From assembly GCA_016287765.1 (NCBI GenBank), contig JAEEWS010000020.1:1-44142 (forward strand): a DNA stretch of 44,142 bases, read 5' to 3'. Below are positions 16,998-26,244 of this stretch, in pieces. Every line of letters starts with the position of its first letter. The stretch's first letter is position 1. The notes beneath the pieces were generated by a model. That model was given only the letters and a program-made list of their open reading frames with translations, was not told the DNA's origin and made no database searches. The stretch comes from Lachnospiraceae bacterium (GTDB lineage Bacteria > Bacillota_A > Clostridia > Lachnospirales > Lachnospiraceae). Position numbers and translations under genes: made by a program.

Positions 16998-17906
16998 ATG
17001 CACAACAAGAAATTCATTAAAGTAAGAGATATTACTCTGTTTTTGTTGCCGGCACTGCTTCTGTTTGTCGGTGTACTTATCGCTCCCATATTGATGTCGG
17101 GTTATTACAGTCTCTTTGACTGGAACGGTATGGGAGATCGAACTTTTGTCGGATTTGCCAATTATAAAGAACTGTTTACAAGTATAGATATCAATTTCCT
17201 TCTTGCCTTGAGAAATTCGCTGCTGCTTGCTGTTTTGTCGGTTTTCTTACAGCTGCCTCTTTCTCTGGCTCTGGCCCTGGCCCTGGGAAAAGGCATAAAG
17301 GGCGAAAGACTGTTCCTTTCGGTGTTCTTTGCTCCTGTTCTGATCTCTACGGTGGTTATAGGTCAGCTGTGGTTAAAAATATACAATCCCGATTACGGCC
17401 TTTTGAATTCCTTGTTAAGGGCTCTTAACCTGGAAGACAATATCATGAGATGGACAGGAGACACCAAGGATGTTTTGTGGCTGGGAAATATCAAGATAGC
17501 TCTCGGTGCGGTGTTTGTTCCCACACTTTGGCAGTATGTAGGTTATCATATGCTCCTTATGTATGCGGGAGTAAAGGGAGTTCCCATCGATCTTCGCGAA
17601 GCTGCCATGCTGGACGGAGCTTCCTCCGGACAGGTTAACAGATACATAGTCCTTCCCTATATCAAGCCTATAATTAAGATAAGCATAATCTTTGCAGTCA
17701 CCGGATCACTTAAATCCTTCGACCTTATATATGTCCTCACCAACGGCGGACCTCTTCATTCCACGGAGGTGCCCAGTACTCTCATGATCAGTATGATGTT
17801 CCTTAGAAACCGTTACGGAATGGGAAGTACCATAGCCGTAATGCTTATCATACTGTGCTTTGCCTTTGCGCTTCTTATAGGTGCGGCATTCAGAAAGGAG
17901 GATTGA
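16998..17906 (+). CDS. Carbohydrate ABC transporter permease, MalF/UgpA type
   Basis: A 302-residue permease with about six membrane helices, beginning ITLFLLPALLLFVGVLIAPILMSGYYSLFDWNGMG, the usual start of UgpA-type subunits. The coupling loop is DLREAAMLDGASSGQVNRYIVLPYIKP (about 197-222), which contacts the ATPase. It partners the MalG-type permease that begins one base after its stop codon. AAAGGAAGATCATT gives the ribosome binding site just behind the terminator's T run. No ATPase gene is in the set. Confidence 0.9.
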   Translation: MHNKKFIKVRDITLFLLPALLLFVGVLIAPILMSGYYSLFDWNGMGDRTFVGFANYKELFTSIDINFLLALRNSLLLAVLSVFLQLPLSLALALALGKGIKGERLFLSVFFAPVLISTVVIGQLWLKIYNPDYGLLNSLLRALNLEDNIMRWTGDTKDVLWLGNIKIALGAVFVPTLWQYVGYHMLLMYAGVKGVPIDLREAAMLDGASSGQVNRYIVLPYIKPIIKISIIFAVTGSLKSFDLIYVLTNGGPLHSTEVPSTLMISMMFLRNRYGMGSTIAVMLIILCFAFALLIGAAFRKED

Positions 17907-17907
17907 G

Positions 17908-18765
17908 ATGAGCGAGACAAAGGTTTATACCATCAAAAAGACGAATAAGTTCATAAAACCTCTGGTTTATACTCTGCTTGCCATATGGACCATAATAAAC
18001 GTTTTTCCCATTTACTGGATGTTTACCTTCTCCTTGAAGAACAATGACGAGATCTTCGGTGACAATATAGCCGGACTTCCCAAAAACTGGCTGTGGGAGA
18101 ACTATTCCAGAGCCATGAGCGGCGGCAAGATGGGACTGTATTTCACCAACAGTATCATCATTTCCGTTGCGGCCATAATACTCACACTTATTGCGGCTGT
18201 CATGGCTACCTATGCAATGTCAAGGATCGTATGGAAGGGCAGGAAGCTCATGAACAAATTCTTCATGCTGGGACTCACGATCCCCATTCATTCTGCCATC
18301 CTCCCTGTGTACATGAGCCTTAAAAAGGTACATATGCTTAACAGCTATCAGGCATTGATCATTCCCTATGCCGCATTTTCACTGGCCATGGCTATTCTGA
18401 TCTGCATGGGCTTTATGGATGATATTCCCATCGAACTGGATGAAGCGGCAAGGATCGACGGCTGCGGGACCTGGGGAACTTTCTTTAAGATCATTGTTCC
18501 CCTGATGACACCGGCCCTTTCCACGGTAGGGATCTACACCTTCCTGCAGTGCTGGAACGAGCTGATGTTTGCAACCATCTTCAATTCAAGGACGCAGTTT
18601 AAAACCCTTCCTGCCGGTATCAATGAGCTTTTCGGAACCCATACCACCGACTGGGGGCCTGTAGGAGCGGCACTTGTGATCGCCACCTTCCCCACCCTTC
18701 TGGTCTATGTTTTCCTCAGCAAGAAGATACAGTCCAGTTTTATGGCGGGAGCTATTAAAGGCTGA
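17908..18765 (+). CDS. Carbohydrate ABC transporter permease, MalG type
   Basis: A 285-residue permease. The coupling loop is ELDEAARIDGCGTWGTFFKIIVPLMTPA, and the C-terminus SSFMAGAIKG is the classical MalG-type ending. AAAGGAGGATTGAG precedes ATG 17908, one base after the previous stop; the frame is open to a GTG at 17881 inside the previous gene, but that start lacks support. With the neighbouring permease and binding protein it forms a complete importer apart from the ATPase. Confidence 0.9.
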   Translation: MSETKVYTIKKTNKFIKPLVYTLLAIWTIINVFPIYWMFTFSLKNNDEIFGDNIAGLPKNWLWENYSRAMSGGKMGLYFTNSIIISVAAIILTLIAAVMATYAMSRIVWKGRKLMNKFFMLGLTIPIHSAILPVYMSLKKVHMLNSYQALIIPYAAFSLAMAILICMGFMDDIPIELDEAARIDGCGTWGTFFKIIVPLMTPALSTVGIYTFLQCWNELMFATIFNSRTQFKTLPAGINELFGTHTTDWGPVGAALVIATFPTLLVYVFLSKKIQSSFMAGAIKG

Positions 18766-18830
18766 TGCTTTTAATTTTTTGCAACTTGTGATAGAATGCT
18801 CTTAGGAAGAGTGTTTTGGGGAGCAAGTCT

Positions 18831-20600
18831 ATGAAGCGGGTTCAAAGATTACTGAATAAACTTAACGGTACAGGCGCACACAATTCTCTTGTTGTGCGCC
18901 TTTGGAGTATTATAGTAACGATCTTTGTTCTCCTGGCTCTGACCTTTCTCATTGCCATAGTGGCGGTCACATTAAATGCCCGAAAGGAATATTCCGCCAG
19001 AGACGCCGAAACTCTTATAAACGGTCTTACCGCCACCATTAACGGAAATATCGAAAACTACAAGGATATTTCCAGACTGGTGATGATAAATGAAGACGTC
19101 ATGAAGTATATGAGAGCGAATACCGTGGATGCGGGACTTAAAAATGATGCCATCTATGGGGTAATGGATATCCTACTGGCCTGCGACAGCGTGGATTCCG
19201 TGTTTCTTTTCCGGAACGACGGGGAATATATGAGTACGGGAAAGGGATTGTACAACATAGATACCGAGACCATGGAGCTGAATCTGTGGAAGGACGAGAT
19301 CTATGACAAACGGGGCGGCGCCATCGTCAGGATGAACGGTAATTACGCGGTGTTCAGGCAGAACGGGGATCAGATGATCACCATAGCAAGAGCGGTCTAT
19401 GACATATATACCCAAAAACGCACCGGCATACTTCTCATGAACATTTCCACGCTGATGCTGCGCACGGCCATCGGCGACGTGGAGAATGCCTATGTCTGCG
19501 TGGTATCCGAAAAGGGAACCTTTCTGGCGGGGGACAGGGAGCTGGCGGAGTGCTATACCAGGGAGTATTCCTCCGACCATATAGTCCACAGGAAAAACGG
19601 AGACGGAAAGCATCACATGGTATCGGGCTACAGACCGGAAGGCCTGCCGATAATAATCATGTGCAGAGTCACACCCACCAGATCAAATGTGCCGATCGTC
19701 ATTTTACTGGTGCTTCTGCTGCTGGCGGCGGCTTTTGTGCTGGCGGTGATAATGATCGCTTCCTTCATAGCCAGAGACATAAACAAGCCTATCTTGCAAC
19801 TGACGGAAGCCATGGAGGATACAAAAAGGTCGGGCTGGTTAAAAAAAATAAATGTGAAGATGCCGGATAATGAGATCGGACAGCTGGCGGATTCATATAA
19901 CAGCATGAACGAATATCTTCAGGAGGTTTTGAACAGGCTGATAGATAAGGAAAAGATGGTTCAGAGGGTAGAGATGAGGGTACTTCAGGAACAGATCAAG
20001 CCTCATTTTCTGTACAATTCCCTGGAAACCATCAGTTACATGGCCTGCGAAGCAGGTGCTGACAAGGTCTACTCGGCGCTTGAAACCCTTGGAAGCTTTT
20101 ACAGGAACTTTTTGAGCAAAGGAGACAGGGAGATACCTTTAAAAAGAGAGATCCAGATAATCAGAGATTATCTTTCCATACAAAAATTAAGGTACGGAGA
20201 GAATATCAATGATGAATATGATATAGATGAAAGTGTTTTGGAGATAATGATCCCCAAACTTATATTACAGCCTCTGGTGGAAAACAGTATCTATCACGGT
20301 ATCAGAGTTAAGGGAGAACCCGGACTCATAAAGATATCCGCCAAAAGAGAGGGCAATAACCTTGAGGTCAGGGTTCATGATACCGGCGTAGGCATGTCGG
20401 AAGAACAGATCAAAAATATACTTGATGGGGAAAATGGGGAAGAAAACGAGGAAGAGGAAGCTCTTTCGGGCTTTGGTCTAAAGGGGACCATAAGAAGGAT
20501 CAGGTATTATTGCAAGGCTGATGATGCTATCCGGATCATCAGCGAGGAAGGCGAATATACTGAGATCGTACTTAAGCTTAATATAAAAAATGAGGAGTGA
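18831..20600 (+). CDS. Sensor histidine kinase, YesM type
   Basis: A 589-residue membrane kinase. Two membrane helices (about 25-50 and 287-313) frame an external sensor domain of about 235 residues, followed by a HAMP region (DINKPILQLTEAMEDT) and the His-kinase domain with the phosphorylated histidine in EQIKPHFLYNSLE (His392). ATP-binding boxes follow: PLVENSIYHGI (N box) and VHDTGVGM (G1). This layout is typical of LytS/YesM-type sensors that sit beside sugar importers and respond to extracellular carbohydrate, perhaps via the binding protein. ATG 18831 is chosen for GGGGAG 8 nt upstream; a TTG at 18816 is an alternative. The response regulator follows 4 bp later. Confidence 0.9.
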   Translation: MKRVQRLLNKLNGTGAHNSLVVRLWSIIVTIFVLLALTFLIAIVAVTLNARKEYSARDAETLINGLTATINGNIENYKDISRLVMINEDVMKYMRANTVDAGLKNDAIYGVMDILLACDSVDSVFLFRNDGEYMSTGKGLYNIDTETMELNLWKDEIYDKRGGAIVRMNGNYAVFRQNGDQMITIARAVYDIYTQKRTGILLMNISTLMLRTAIGDVENAYVCVVSEKGTFLAGDRELAECYTREYSSDHIVHRKNGDGKHHMVSGYRPEGLPIIIMCRVTPTRSNVPIVILLVLLLLAAAFVLAVIMIASFIARDINKPILQLTEAMEDTKRSGWLKKINVKMPDNEIGQLADSYNSMNEYLQEVLNRLIDKEKMVQRVEMRVLQEQIKPHFLYNSLETISYMACEAGADKVYSALETLGSFYRNFLSKGDREIPLKREIQIIRDYLSIQKLRYGENINDEYDIDESVLEIMIPKLILQPLVENSIYHGIRVKGEPGLIKISAKREGNNLEVRVHDTGVGMSEEQIKNILDGENGEENEEEEALSGFGLKGTIRRIRYYCKADDAIRIISEEGEYTEIVLKLNIKNEE

Positions 20601-20604
20601 AAAA

Positions 20605-21357
20605 ATGTACAGGGTTATGATCATTGATGACGAGATGTCGGCAAGAAACCTGATGAAGGTATCGGTCGACTGGGAGAGTCTCGGCATGAAAGTAGTGGGA
20701 GAAGCAGGCAGCGGAATAGAAGCCATCAACATTATTGACGATATAAAACCCGATATAGCCATTGTTGACATTTCCATGCCCTTTATGAACGGTATAGATT
20801 TTACCGAAGTGGCGTCCAAAAGATATCCGGATCTTGCTATCATCATAATGACTGCCATGGACGATTTTGAATATGCCCGAAGGTGTGTGAGCCTTCCGGT
20901 GTTCGAATATATGCTTAAGCCCATAGTCAGGACCGAGTTTACCACCACACTTTCAAAACTTAAGGAAAAGCTGGATAAAAAGAGGGCTGAGTCCGGGCAT
21001 ACAGATCTTCAGGGCACGGATGAGCCGGACATGGATGTGAGCACGATCGACAGGATCAGGGATTATATAGAAAAGAATTACACGGACTCCAGATTAAATC
21101 TGACTTCCGTAGCCCAGCAGTTCGGCTTTAGCTCCAGCTATCTGAGCCGCCGGTTTAAGCAGGAAACGGGAAAGAATTTTATAGAATATCTTACTGAGTG
21201 CAGGATGGAAAGAGCCATATGTCTTGCGGGAGAAAACTATAAGATGTTCTGTACCTCTGCGGAAGTCGGTATTCCGGATACGGCCTATTTCGGAAAATGT
21301 TTTAAAAAATATACGGGAATGAGTTACTCTGAATTTGTTGCATCCAAAAAGAAATAG
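20605..21357 (+). CDS. Response regulator with AraC-type HTH (YesN type, short)
   Basis: A 250-residue regulator. The receiver domain (1-120) has the acidic pair IIDDE and the phosphoacceptor Asp55 in IVDISMPFMNG; the conserved Lys is in YMLKPI. After a short linker, the C-terminal AraC domain has two helix-turn-helix units: LNLTSVAQQFGFSSSYLSRRFKQETG and the PDTAYFGKCFKKYTGMSYSEF region. It should activate the sugar-import genes upstream on a signal from the kinase. Many YesN proteins are near 500 residues with a long central linker; this one is minimal. AGGAG 7 nt before ATG 20605 decides the start and overlaps the kinase's stop. Confidence 0.9.
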   Translation: MYRVMIIDDEMSARNLMKVSVDWESLGMKVVGEAGSGIEAINIIDDIKPDIAIVDISMPFMNGIDFTEVASKRYPDLAIIIMTAMDDFEYARRCVSLPVFEYMLKPIVRTEFTTTLSKLKEKLDKKRAESGHTDLQGTDEPDMDVSTIDRIRDYIEKNYTDSRLNLTSVAQQFGFSSSYLSRRFKQETGKNFIEYLTECRMERAICLAGENYKMFCTSAEVGIPDTAYFGKCFKKYTGMSYSEFVASKKK

Positions 21358-21368
21358 AAAAACATATC

Positions 21369-21403
21369 AAAAAGTCTCTTGCCTTTTCGCAGGAGACTTT
21401 TTT
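21369..21403 (+). terminator. Rho-independent terminator after the two-component genes
   Basis: AAAAAGTCTC (21369-21378) pairs with GAGACTTTTTT (21393-21403), closing the sugar-importer locus. Confidence 0.85.
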
Positions 21404-21429
21404 ACGTATCGGAAATTATGTGGTAAAAC
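21401..21429 (+). promoter_or_regulatory. Candidate promoter of the chemoreceptor gene
   Basis: TTTACG (21401-21406), a 17-nt spacer and TAAAAC (21424-21429). The predicted start near 21436 would give a leader of about 170 nt. Confidence 0.4.
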
Positions 21430-21438
21430 GAGACAATA

Positions 21439-21492
21439 TTAAGGAACTTCGCATGACGAAGGCCTTGAATTTACTGCGACAGACTAATCTGT
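21439..21492 (+). other. Hairpin-rich 5' leader of the chemoreceptor mRNA
   Basis: TTAAGG (21439-21444) and CCTTGAA (21463-21469) enclose CTTCG-CATGA-CGAAG (21447-21461). A second hairpin, ACAGA-CTAA-TCTGT, follows at 21479-21492. I do not recognise a known riboswitch; c-di-GMP motifs are absent. Confidence 0.4.
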
Positions 21493-21605
21493 TAACGAGG
21501 GACAATATGATCAAAACTAGGCATAAAATGAGTAGAGTATTAGGCACTTTTGTGATATAAATTATATATATGGGAAATCAGATTCTGAAAAGGGGGTTTA
21601 CACCT

Positions 21606-23717
21606 ATGAAGAAGCTTGAATTTAAGAAGATAAAACCTAAGAAATTAGTTATTTCGGGTAAAGTCAGAAAGACAAGTCTTTTGCGTACTCTGTCACTGGC
21701 ATTTATGGTGCCGGTTGTCTTAACGGTTATTCTGGGAGTCGTGTCCTATCGTGTCGCTTCCGACAGTATAATCTCCACTTACAAGGAAACAGCTCAGTCT
21801 ACGGTTTCGGCCGAGAGTGATTATTTTGAACTGATATGCAGTTCTATTTCAAATAAAGCCCTGGAACTGGTGCTTTCTTCGGAAACGGCCACTTTTTATT
21901 CCATGTATTACAAAGATAAGACGGCCGCAGGATTTGCTACACAGCTGCAGGCCGCAAAAAAGGAACTTTCCAATATCCTTTCCACCAACGATAATCTGTA
22001 TTCATATACGGTTATACCCGATATGGGAACGGCTATGTCTTCCTTCTCCTTTAAACTGGAAGCGGGAGATCAGCATAAGGGATTCAAGAACAGTCCCGAA
22101 GGTCAGTTCTTTATCGATAATCCGGCGCTCAGAAACAGCTGGTTCGGATATCATTCTTTTATAGATGAGGGCACAAATTGCGATAAGACCAAATATGCCT
22201 TTGCTTATATCCAGAGAATGACCAGAGGCGACAATTATCTTATATTCGATATGAAGACCGAAGTAGTGGAAGAAATGCTTAAAAACATGAACTTCGGTGA
22301 AAACAGTTATGTGGGAGTCATTTCCAGGGACGGACGTGAAGTGGCCATGGCATGCGGCACAGAAACAGTTACAGAGTTCGGGGAAGGCGAAGCCTACGTA
22401 TGCAACGAAGGTTTCTATCAGGACCTTCAGGCTATCGAAGATTCTTATTCCGCAGATGTTAAATATAATGGAAAGCAGTATATGATACTTGCGGCACCTG
22501 TGGGAAAAACGGGAATGATCATTTACGCTTTGATCCCCGAAGCAAATGCCACAAGTCAGGTGAAATCCATCAGAACCATCACCTTCCTTCTGGTAATTGC
22601 TGCGGTTGTGATAGCTCTTGGCATAGGTTACTTTATCTCCACAGGTATCTCCAAGGCTATGAACAAGATGTCCGCAGGCCTCGGCAAGGCAGCACAGGGT
22701 GACCTTACAAAGGAATTCAAGACCAGGAGAAAAGATGAATTTGCAGATCTTACCAGGAGTCTTAACACCATGATCACAGGTATAAGAGAAGTACTTGTGG
22801 ACATGAAGGATTTCAGCCACAAGGTATCCGGACTTTCAAACGATGTATCCGTAGACTCCATCAGCATCAGTGACGCCGCTCACAACACCACTAAGGTTAT
22901 GGAAGAAGTGGCCAAGGGTATCATGGATCAGGCTGCAAATACCGAAAAGAGCAATAGACTGATGACCAGCTTCTCAGAGAACATAGCAGAGGTTGCCAAC
23001 AGAACAAATCTTATGGGTAATGCGGCAGACGATGTTATCGGTGCCGTAGGCCAGGGAAGATCCATTATGGATGCTCTGAACAAACAGTCCGGAGTGACGG
23101 TAAAGATCACTCAGGAACTTCTTACGGATATTAAGGAAGTTGAAAAGAACTCCCTCGAAATACAGAACTTCGTTAATGTTATCAGTGATATAGCAGAAGA
23201 GACAAACCTTCTTTCACTTAATGCTTCCATTGAAGCAGCCCGTGCGGGGGATGCAGGAAGAGGCTTCTCTGTTGTTGCGGATGAGATCCGTAAGCTGGCT
23301 GACCAGTCAATGGAGTCAGGTAATAACATCAACCGTTTCGCTGCCATTATAGAGGAAACCACCAAGAAGACCTCGGAAAGCGCAAGCAAGACCGAAAAGA
23401 TGATACTTGAGCAGGCTCAGTCTCTTGAGGAAACGGTCAAGGTATTTGCGCAGATCAATGAGAGTGTGGAAACTCTTGTTAAGGATATACGTGAAACACT
23501 TACAATGCTCCAGCAGGTGGATTCGGAGAAGAATGATGTTCAGAATTCACTGCAGAACATTTCAACAGTATCCGAAGAGGTGGCAGCCTCCGGTGAAGAG
23601 GTTACGGCTACGCTTACACAGCAGGCCGAGATCATTGCCCAGCTTTCCTCCAAGGCTATGGAACTTAATGAGGACGCGGAAAAACTTAACGCCGCCATAT
23701 CAAAGTTCACTGTTTAA
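21606..23717 (+). CDS. Methyl-accepting chemotaxis protein
   Basis: A 703-residue transmembrane chemoreceptor. After a basic N-terminus, membrane helix 1 (about 27-47) leads to an external dCache-like sensor domain (about 50-315), membrane helix 2 (about 322-345), a HAMP domain (about 348-398, [18 protein letters not shown]) and the signalling domain. The conserved hairpin tip [19 protein letters not shown], followed by [15 protein letters not shown] (about 530-565), binds CheA/CheW. No C-terminal CheR pentapeptide is seen. AAGGGGG before ATG 21606 fixes the start; the ATG at 21570 has no ribosome binding site. The ligand is unknown; being next to a sugar importer makes sugar sensing plausible. 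Confidence 0.92.
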   Translation: MKKLEFKKIKPKKLVISGKVRKTSLLRTLSLAFMVPVVLTVILGVVSYRVASDSIISTYKETAQSTVSAESDYFELICSSISNKALELVLSSETATFYSMYYKDKTAAGFATQLQAAKKELSNILSTNDNLYSYTVIPDMGTAMSSFSFKLEAGDQHKGFKNSPEGQFFIDNPALRNSWFGYHSFIDEGTNCDKTKYAFAYIQRMTRGDNYLIFDMKTEVVEEMLKNMNFGENSYVGVISRDGREVAMACGTETVTEFGEGEAYVCNEGFYQDLQAIEDSYSADVKYNGKQYMILAAPVGKTGMIIYALIPEANATSQVKSIRTITFLLVIAAVVIALGIGYFISTGISKAMNKMSAGLGKAAQGDLTKEFKTRRKDEFADLTRSLNTMITGIREVLVDMKDFSHKVSGLSNDVSVDSISISDAAHNTTKVMEEVAKGIMDQAANTEKSNRLMTSFSENIAEVANRTNLMGNAADDVIGAVGQGRSIMDALNKQSGVTVKITQELLTDIKEVEKNSLEIQNFVNVISDIAEETNLLSLNASIEAARAGDAGRGFSVVADEIRKLADQSMESGNNINRFAAIIEETTKKTSESASKTEKMILEQAQSLEETVKVFAQINESVETLVKDIRETLTMLQQVDSEKNDVQNSLQNISTVSEEVAASGEEVTATLTQQAEIIAQLSSKAMELNEDAEKLNAAISKFTV

Positions 23718-23764
23718 AACGCTTACAACTTTTTGTCTTTTTAAAGAATTTTCCTTTTATTATC

Positions 23765-23803
23765 GAAGGAAGGCACTTGGCCTATGGCCGGGTGCCTTCT
23801 TTC
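23765..23803 (+). terminator. Rho-independent terminator after the chemoreceptor
   Basis: GAAGGCAC (23769-23776) pairs with GTGCCTTC (23792-23799), with an inner GGCC/GGCC stem and TTTCG after it. Confidence 0.75.
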
Positions 23804-23857
23804 GTTGCGCGGAAAACAAAGGCTTTCGGGGAGTTTATAATTATTTTAGAAAAATTA

Positions 23858-23884
23858 TTAGCACTCACTATTGACGAGTGCTAA
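23858..23884. promoter_or_regulatory. CIRCE element (HrcA operator)
   Basis: TTAGCACTC-N9-GAGTGCTAA is a perfect match to the CIRCE consensus, the binding site of the HrcA heat-shock repressor. It stands 120 bp before the hsp20 start and covers that gene's -35 element. Confidence 0.95.
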
Positions 23885-23899
23885 TAATCGTGGTATAAC
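23871..23899 (+). promoter_or_regulatory. Promoter of hsp20, overlapped by CIRCE
   Basis: TTGACG (23871-23876), a 17-nt spacer and TATAAC (23894-23899). The -35 lies in the CIRCE loop and right arm, so HrcA binding should block polymerase directly. Confidence 0.8.
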
Positions 23900-24004
23900 G
23901 TAGTCAGAACAAAGGAGATGAATAAAAAATCTCCCAAGTGAAATTATAAACACAGGTTCCGATACATGAAGAACATGTACCGCATGATGAAGGAGGAATG
24001 ACTT

Positions 24005-24469
24005 ATGTTTATGCCCACAGTATTTGGTAACGATTTATTTGATGACTTCTTTAACTTCTTCCCTTATGTGGATGATAAGGAATTCAAGAACACTGAAAAG
24101 AAACTTTACGGTAAGAATGCCGACCACATAATGAAGACAGATGTTAAGGAAATGGATGACGCTTACGAACTTGAGATGGATCTTCCGGGATTTAAGAAAG
24201 AAGAGATCCAGATCTCTCTTGAGAATGGCTACATGACCATTAATGCGGTCAAGGGTCTGGATGAGGATGAGAAAGAAAAGAAGACCGGTAAGTACATCAG
24301 ACGTGAACGTTATGTTGGATCCTGCTGCAGGAGTTTCTATGTAGGAGAAAATCTTACAGAGGAAGACATTCAGGCAGAGTTCAAGCACGGTATCCTGAAG
24401 CTTACAATTCCTAAGAAAGATCCTAAGAAAGAGGTCAAGGAAAAGAAATATGTTGCCATTGCCGGATAA
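24005..24469 (+). CDS. Hsp20/alpha-crystallin small heat-shock protein
   Basis: A 154-residue ATP-independent chaperone that holds unfolding proteins. The N-terminal arm is Phe-rich (FDDFFNFFPY). The alpha-crystallin domain runs from about residue 43 (IMKTDVKEMDDAYELEMDLPGFKKEEI) to about 140, with the late motif AEFKHGILKLTIPK. The basic C-terminal tail ends in VAIAG. AAGGAGG lies 8 nt before ATG 24005. It is a single-gene unit with its own CIRCE-controlled promoter and terminator, so it should be induced by heat through loss of HrcA repression. Confidence 0.92.
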   Translation: MFMPTVFGNDLFDDFFNFFPYVDDKEFKNTEKKLYGKNADHIMKTDVKEMDDAYELEMDLPGFKKEEIQISLENGYMTINAVKGLDEDEKEKKTGKYIRRERYVGSCCRSFYVGENLTEEDIQAEFKHGILKLTIPKKDPKKEVKEKKYVAIAG

Positions 24470-24483
24470 TGCCGGGAAGAAAG

Positions 24484-24511
24484 GGAGTTCCCATGGGGAA
24501 CTCCTTTTTTT
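24484..24511 (+). terminator. Rho-independent terminator after hsp20
   Basis: GGAGTTCC (24484-24491) pairs with GGAACTCC (24497-24504), followed by a run of seven T. Confidence 0.9.
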
Positions 24512-24532
24512 ATTACTTTATTGGGAGATTTG

Positions 24533-24561
24533 TTTACTTTTCGAGAATTTTCGAGTATACT
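24533..24561 (+). promoter_or_regulatory. Promoter of pgi
   Basis: TTTACT (24533-24538), a 17-nt spacer and TATACT (24556-24561), 41 bp before the start codon. Confidence 0.65.
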
Positions 24562-24602
24562 GACTCAGGAAATAAGATTTTAGAAAGGTTAGGACAAAGA
24601 TC

Positions 24603-26183
24603 ATGATCTTATGGAATAATTTTGATGAATTAAAGAGTGTAAAGGAACTGGAAAAGGTCGAAAAGACCGACTTAAGAGAAGTCTTGGCAGGAGAAGAAGG
24701 AGCAGCACGTGTGGCAAAATATGCAGTGCCCATGTCAAGCGGACTTTCTTATAATTATGCCGCTAAACAGGTAAATGATGATACTTTAAAAGCATTACAG
24801 GATCTGGCCGATGAGGCACAGCTTTCCGAAAAGTATGAAGCACTTTTTAACGGAGAGGTTATAAATACCGGAGAAAAGAGAATGGTTCTTCATCATATGA
24901 CCAGAGGACAGCTGGGCAAGGCGGTTCTTGACGGAAATGTAGATAAGAGAAGCTTTTATGAGGAACAGCAGAAAAAGATCGCAGAGTTTGCAAATGCAGT
25001 TCATGCGGGAAAGATCGTAAACGAAAAGGGCGAAAAGTTCACCACAGCCGTACAGATAGGTATCGGTGGCAGCGATCTGGGCCCCAGAGCCATGTATCTT
25101 GCTCTTGAAAACTGGGCAAAGAAGAACGGCTGTTTCAAGATGGAAGCAAGATTTATTTCCAATGTGGATCCGGATGATGCTGCTGCAGTCTTAAACGGTG
25201 TGGATGTGGCTCACTCTATCTTCATCCTTGTTTCTAAATCAGGTACTACTCTTGAGACTCTTACCAATGAGTCTTTTGTAAAGGATGCTTTAAAGAAGGA
25301 AGGACTGGATGCATCTAAGCATATGATAGCTGTTACCAGTGAAACATCTCCTCTTGCGAAGAGCGCGGATTACCTGGCAGCTTTCTTTATGGATGATTTT
25401 ATCGGCGGACGTTACTCTTCTACTTCAGCTGTGGGCGGGGCAGTGCTTTCACTGGCCTTCGGACCCGAGATCTTTGCACGTTTCCTTAATGGTGCGGCAG
25501 CAGAGGATAAGAATGCCACAAATAAGGATATAATGAAGAATCCTGCTATGCTGGATGCTTTGATCGGTGTATATGAGAGAAATATCCTCGGTTATCCTTC
25601 CACAGCCGTTCTTCCCTATTCCCAGGCAATGAGCCGTTTTCCTGCTCATCTCCAGCAGCTGGATATGGAATCCAACGGAAAGAGCGTTAACCGTTTCGGC
25701 AAAAAGATAAATTATGTTACAGGCCCCGTGATCTTCGGAGAGCCCGGAACCAACGGACAGCATTCCTTCTATCAGCTTCTTCACCAGGGCACAAATGCTA
25801 TCCCCATGCAGTTTATCGCATTCAAGAACAATCAGATGGATACGGATGTTGTGATCCAGGGCAGCACCAGCCAGCAGAAGCTCTGCGCAAATGTTGCGGC
25901 TCAGATCATGGCCTTTGCCTGCGGTAAGCAGAATGAAGATCTTAACAAGAACTTTGAAGGAAATCGTCCTTCAAGCATTATCATAGGAAAGCAGCTCACT
26001 CCCGAAGCACTTGGAGCTATTCTTGCTCACTTTGAGAACAAAGTAATGTTCCAGGGCTTTATCTGGAACGTTAACAGCTTTGACCAGGAGGGCGTTCAGC
26101 TGGGTAAGGTATTGGCAAAGAAAGTACTTGCTCATGAAACTGAAGGAGCTCTTAAGGCATACAGTGATCTTTTAAATATTTAA
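24603..26183 (+). CDS. pgi: Glucose-6-phosphate isomerase
   Basis: This glycolytic enzyme interconverts glucose 6-phosphate and fructose 6-phosphate. It has 526 residues, in the range of the longer PGI form. The sugar-phosphate-binding segments GIGGSDLGPRAM (about 157-168) and SKSGTTLETLTNE (about 209-221) are clear, as are GGRYSSTSAVGG (about 263), the catalytic glutamate region GTNGQHSFYQLLHQG and the C-terminal lysine region near NSFDQEGVQLGK. It is transcribed alone from its own promoter. No obvious strong terminator follows; CACAG-CTTTA-CTGTG at 26204-26218 is a small hairpin in the next promoter. Confidence 0.96.
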   Translation: MILWNNFDELKSVKELEKVEKTDLREVLAGEEGAARVAKYAVPMSSGLSYNYAAKQVNDDTLKALQDLADEAQLSEKYEALFNGEVINTGEKRMVLHHMTRGQLGKAVLDGNVDKRSFYEEQQKKIAEFANAVHAGKIVNEKGEKFTTAVQIGIGGSDLGPRAMYLALENWAKKNGCFKMEARFISNVDPDDAAAVLNGVDVAHSIFILVSKSGTTLETLTNESFVKDALKKEGLDASKHMIAVTSETSPLAKSADYLAAFFMDDFIGGRYSSTSAVGGAVLSLAFGPEIFARFLNGAAAEDKNATNKDIMKNPAMLDALIGVYERNILGYPSTAVLPYSQAMSRFPAHLQQLDMESNGKSVNRFGKKINYVTGPVIFGEPGTNGQHSFYQLLHQGTNAIPMQFIAFKNNQMDTDVVIQGSTSQQKLCANVAAQIMAFACGKQNEDLNKNFEGNRPSSIIIGKQLTPEALGAILAHFENKVMFQGFIWNVNSFDQEGVQLGKVLAKKVLAHETEGALKAYSDLLNI

Positions 26184-26196
26184 GTACTGCTTTTGC

Positions 26197-26225
26197 TTGA
26201 TTTCACAGCTTTACTGTGTTATAAA
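26197..26225 (+). promoter_or_regulatory. Promoter of the cobalamin operon
   Basis: TTGATT (26197-26202), a 17-nt spacer and TATAAA (26220-26225). Transcription would begin near 26232, just ahead of the riboswitch. Confidence 0.6.
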
Positions 26226-26244
26226 TTAATTGATAAACTGAATA

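Noticed and set aside
23407..23874. Plus-strand open frame of 155 codons at the end of the chemoreceptor gene
   Set aside because: It is out of frame with the clear signalling domain and runs through the terminator into the CIRCE region.
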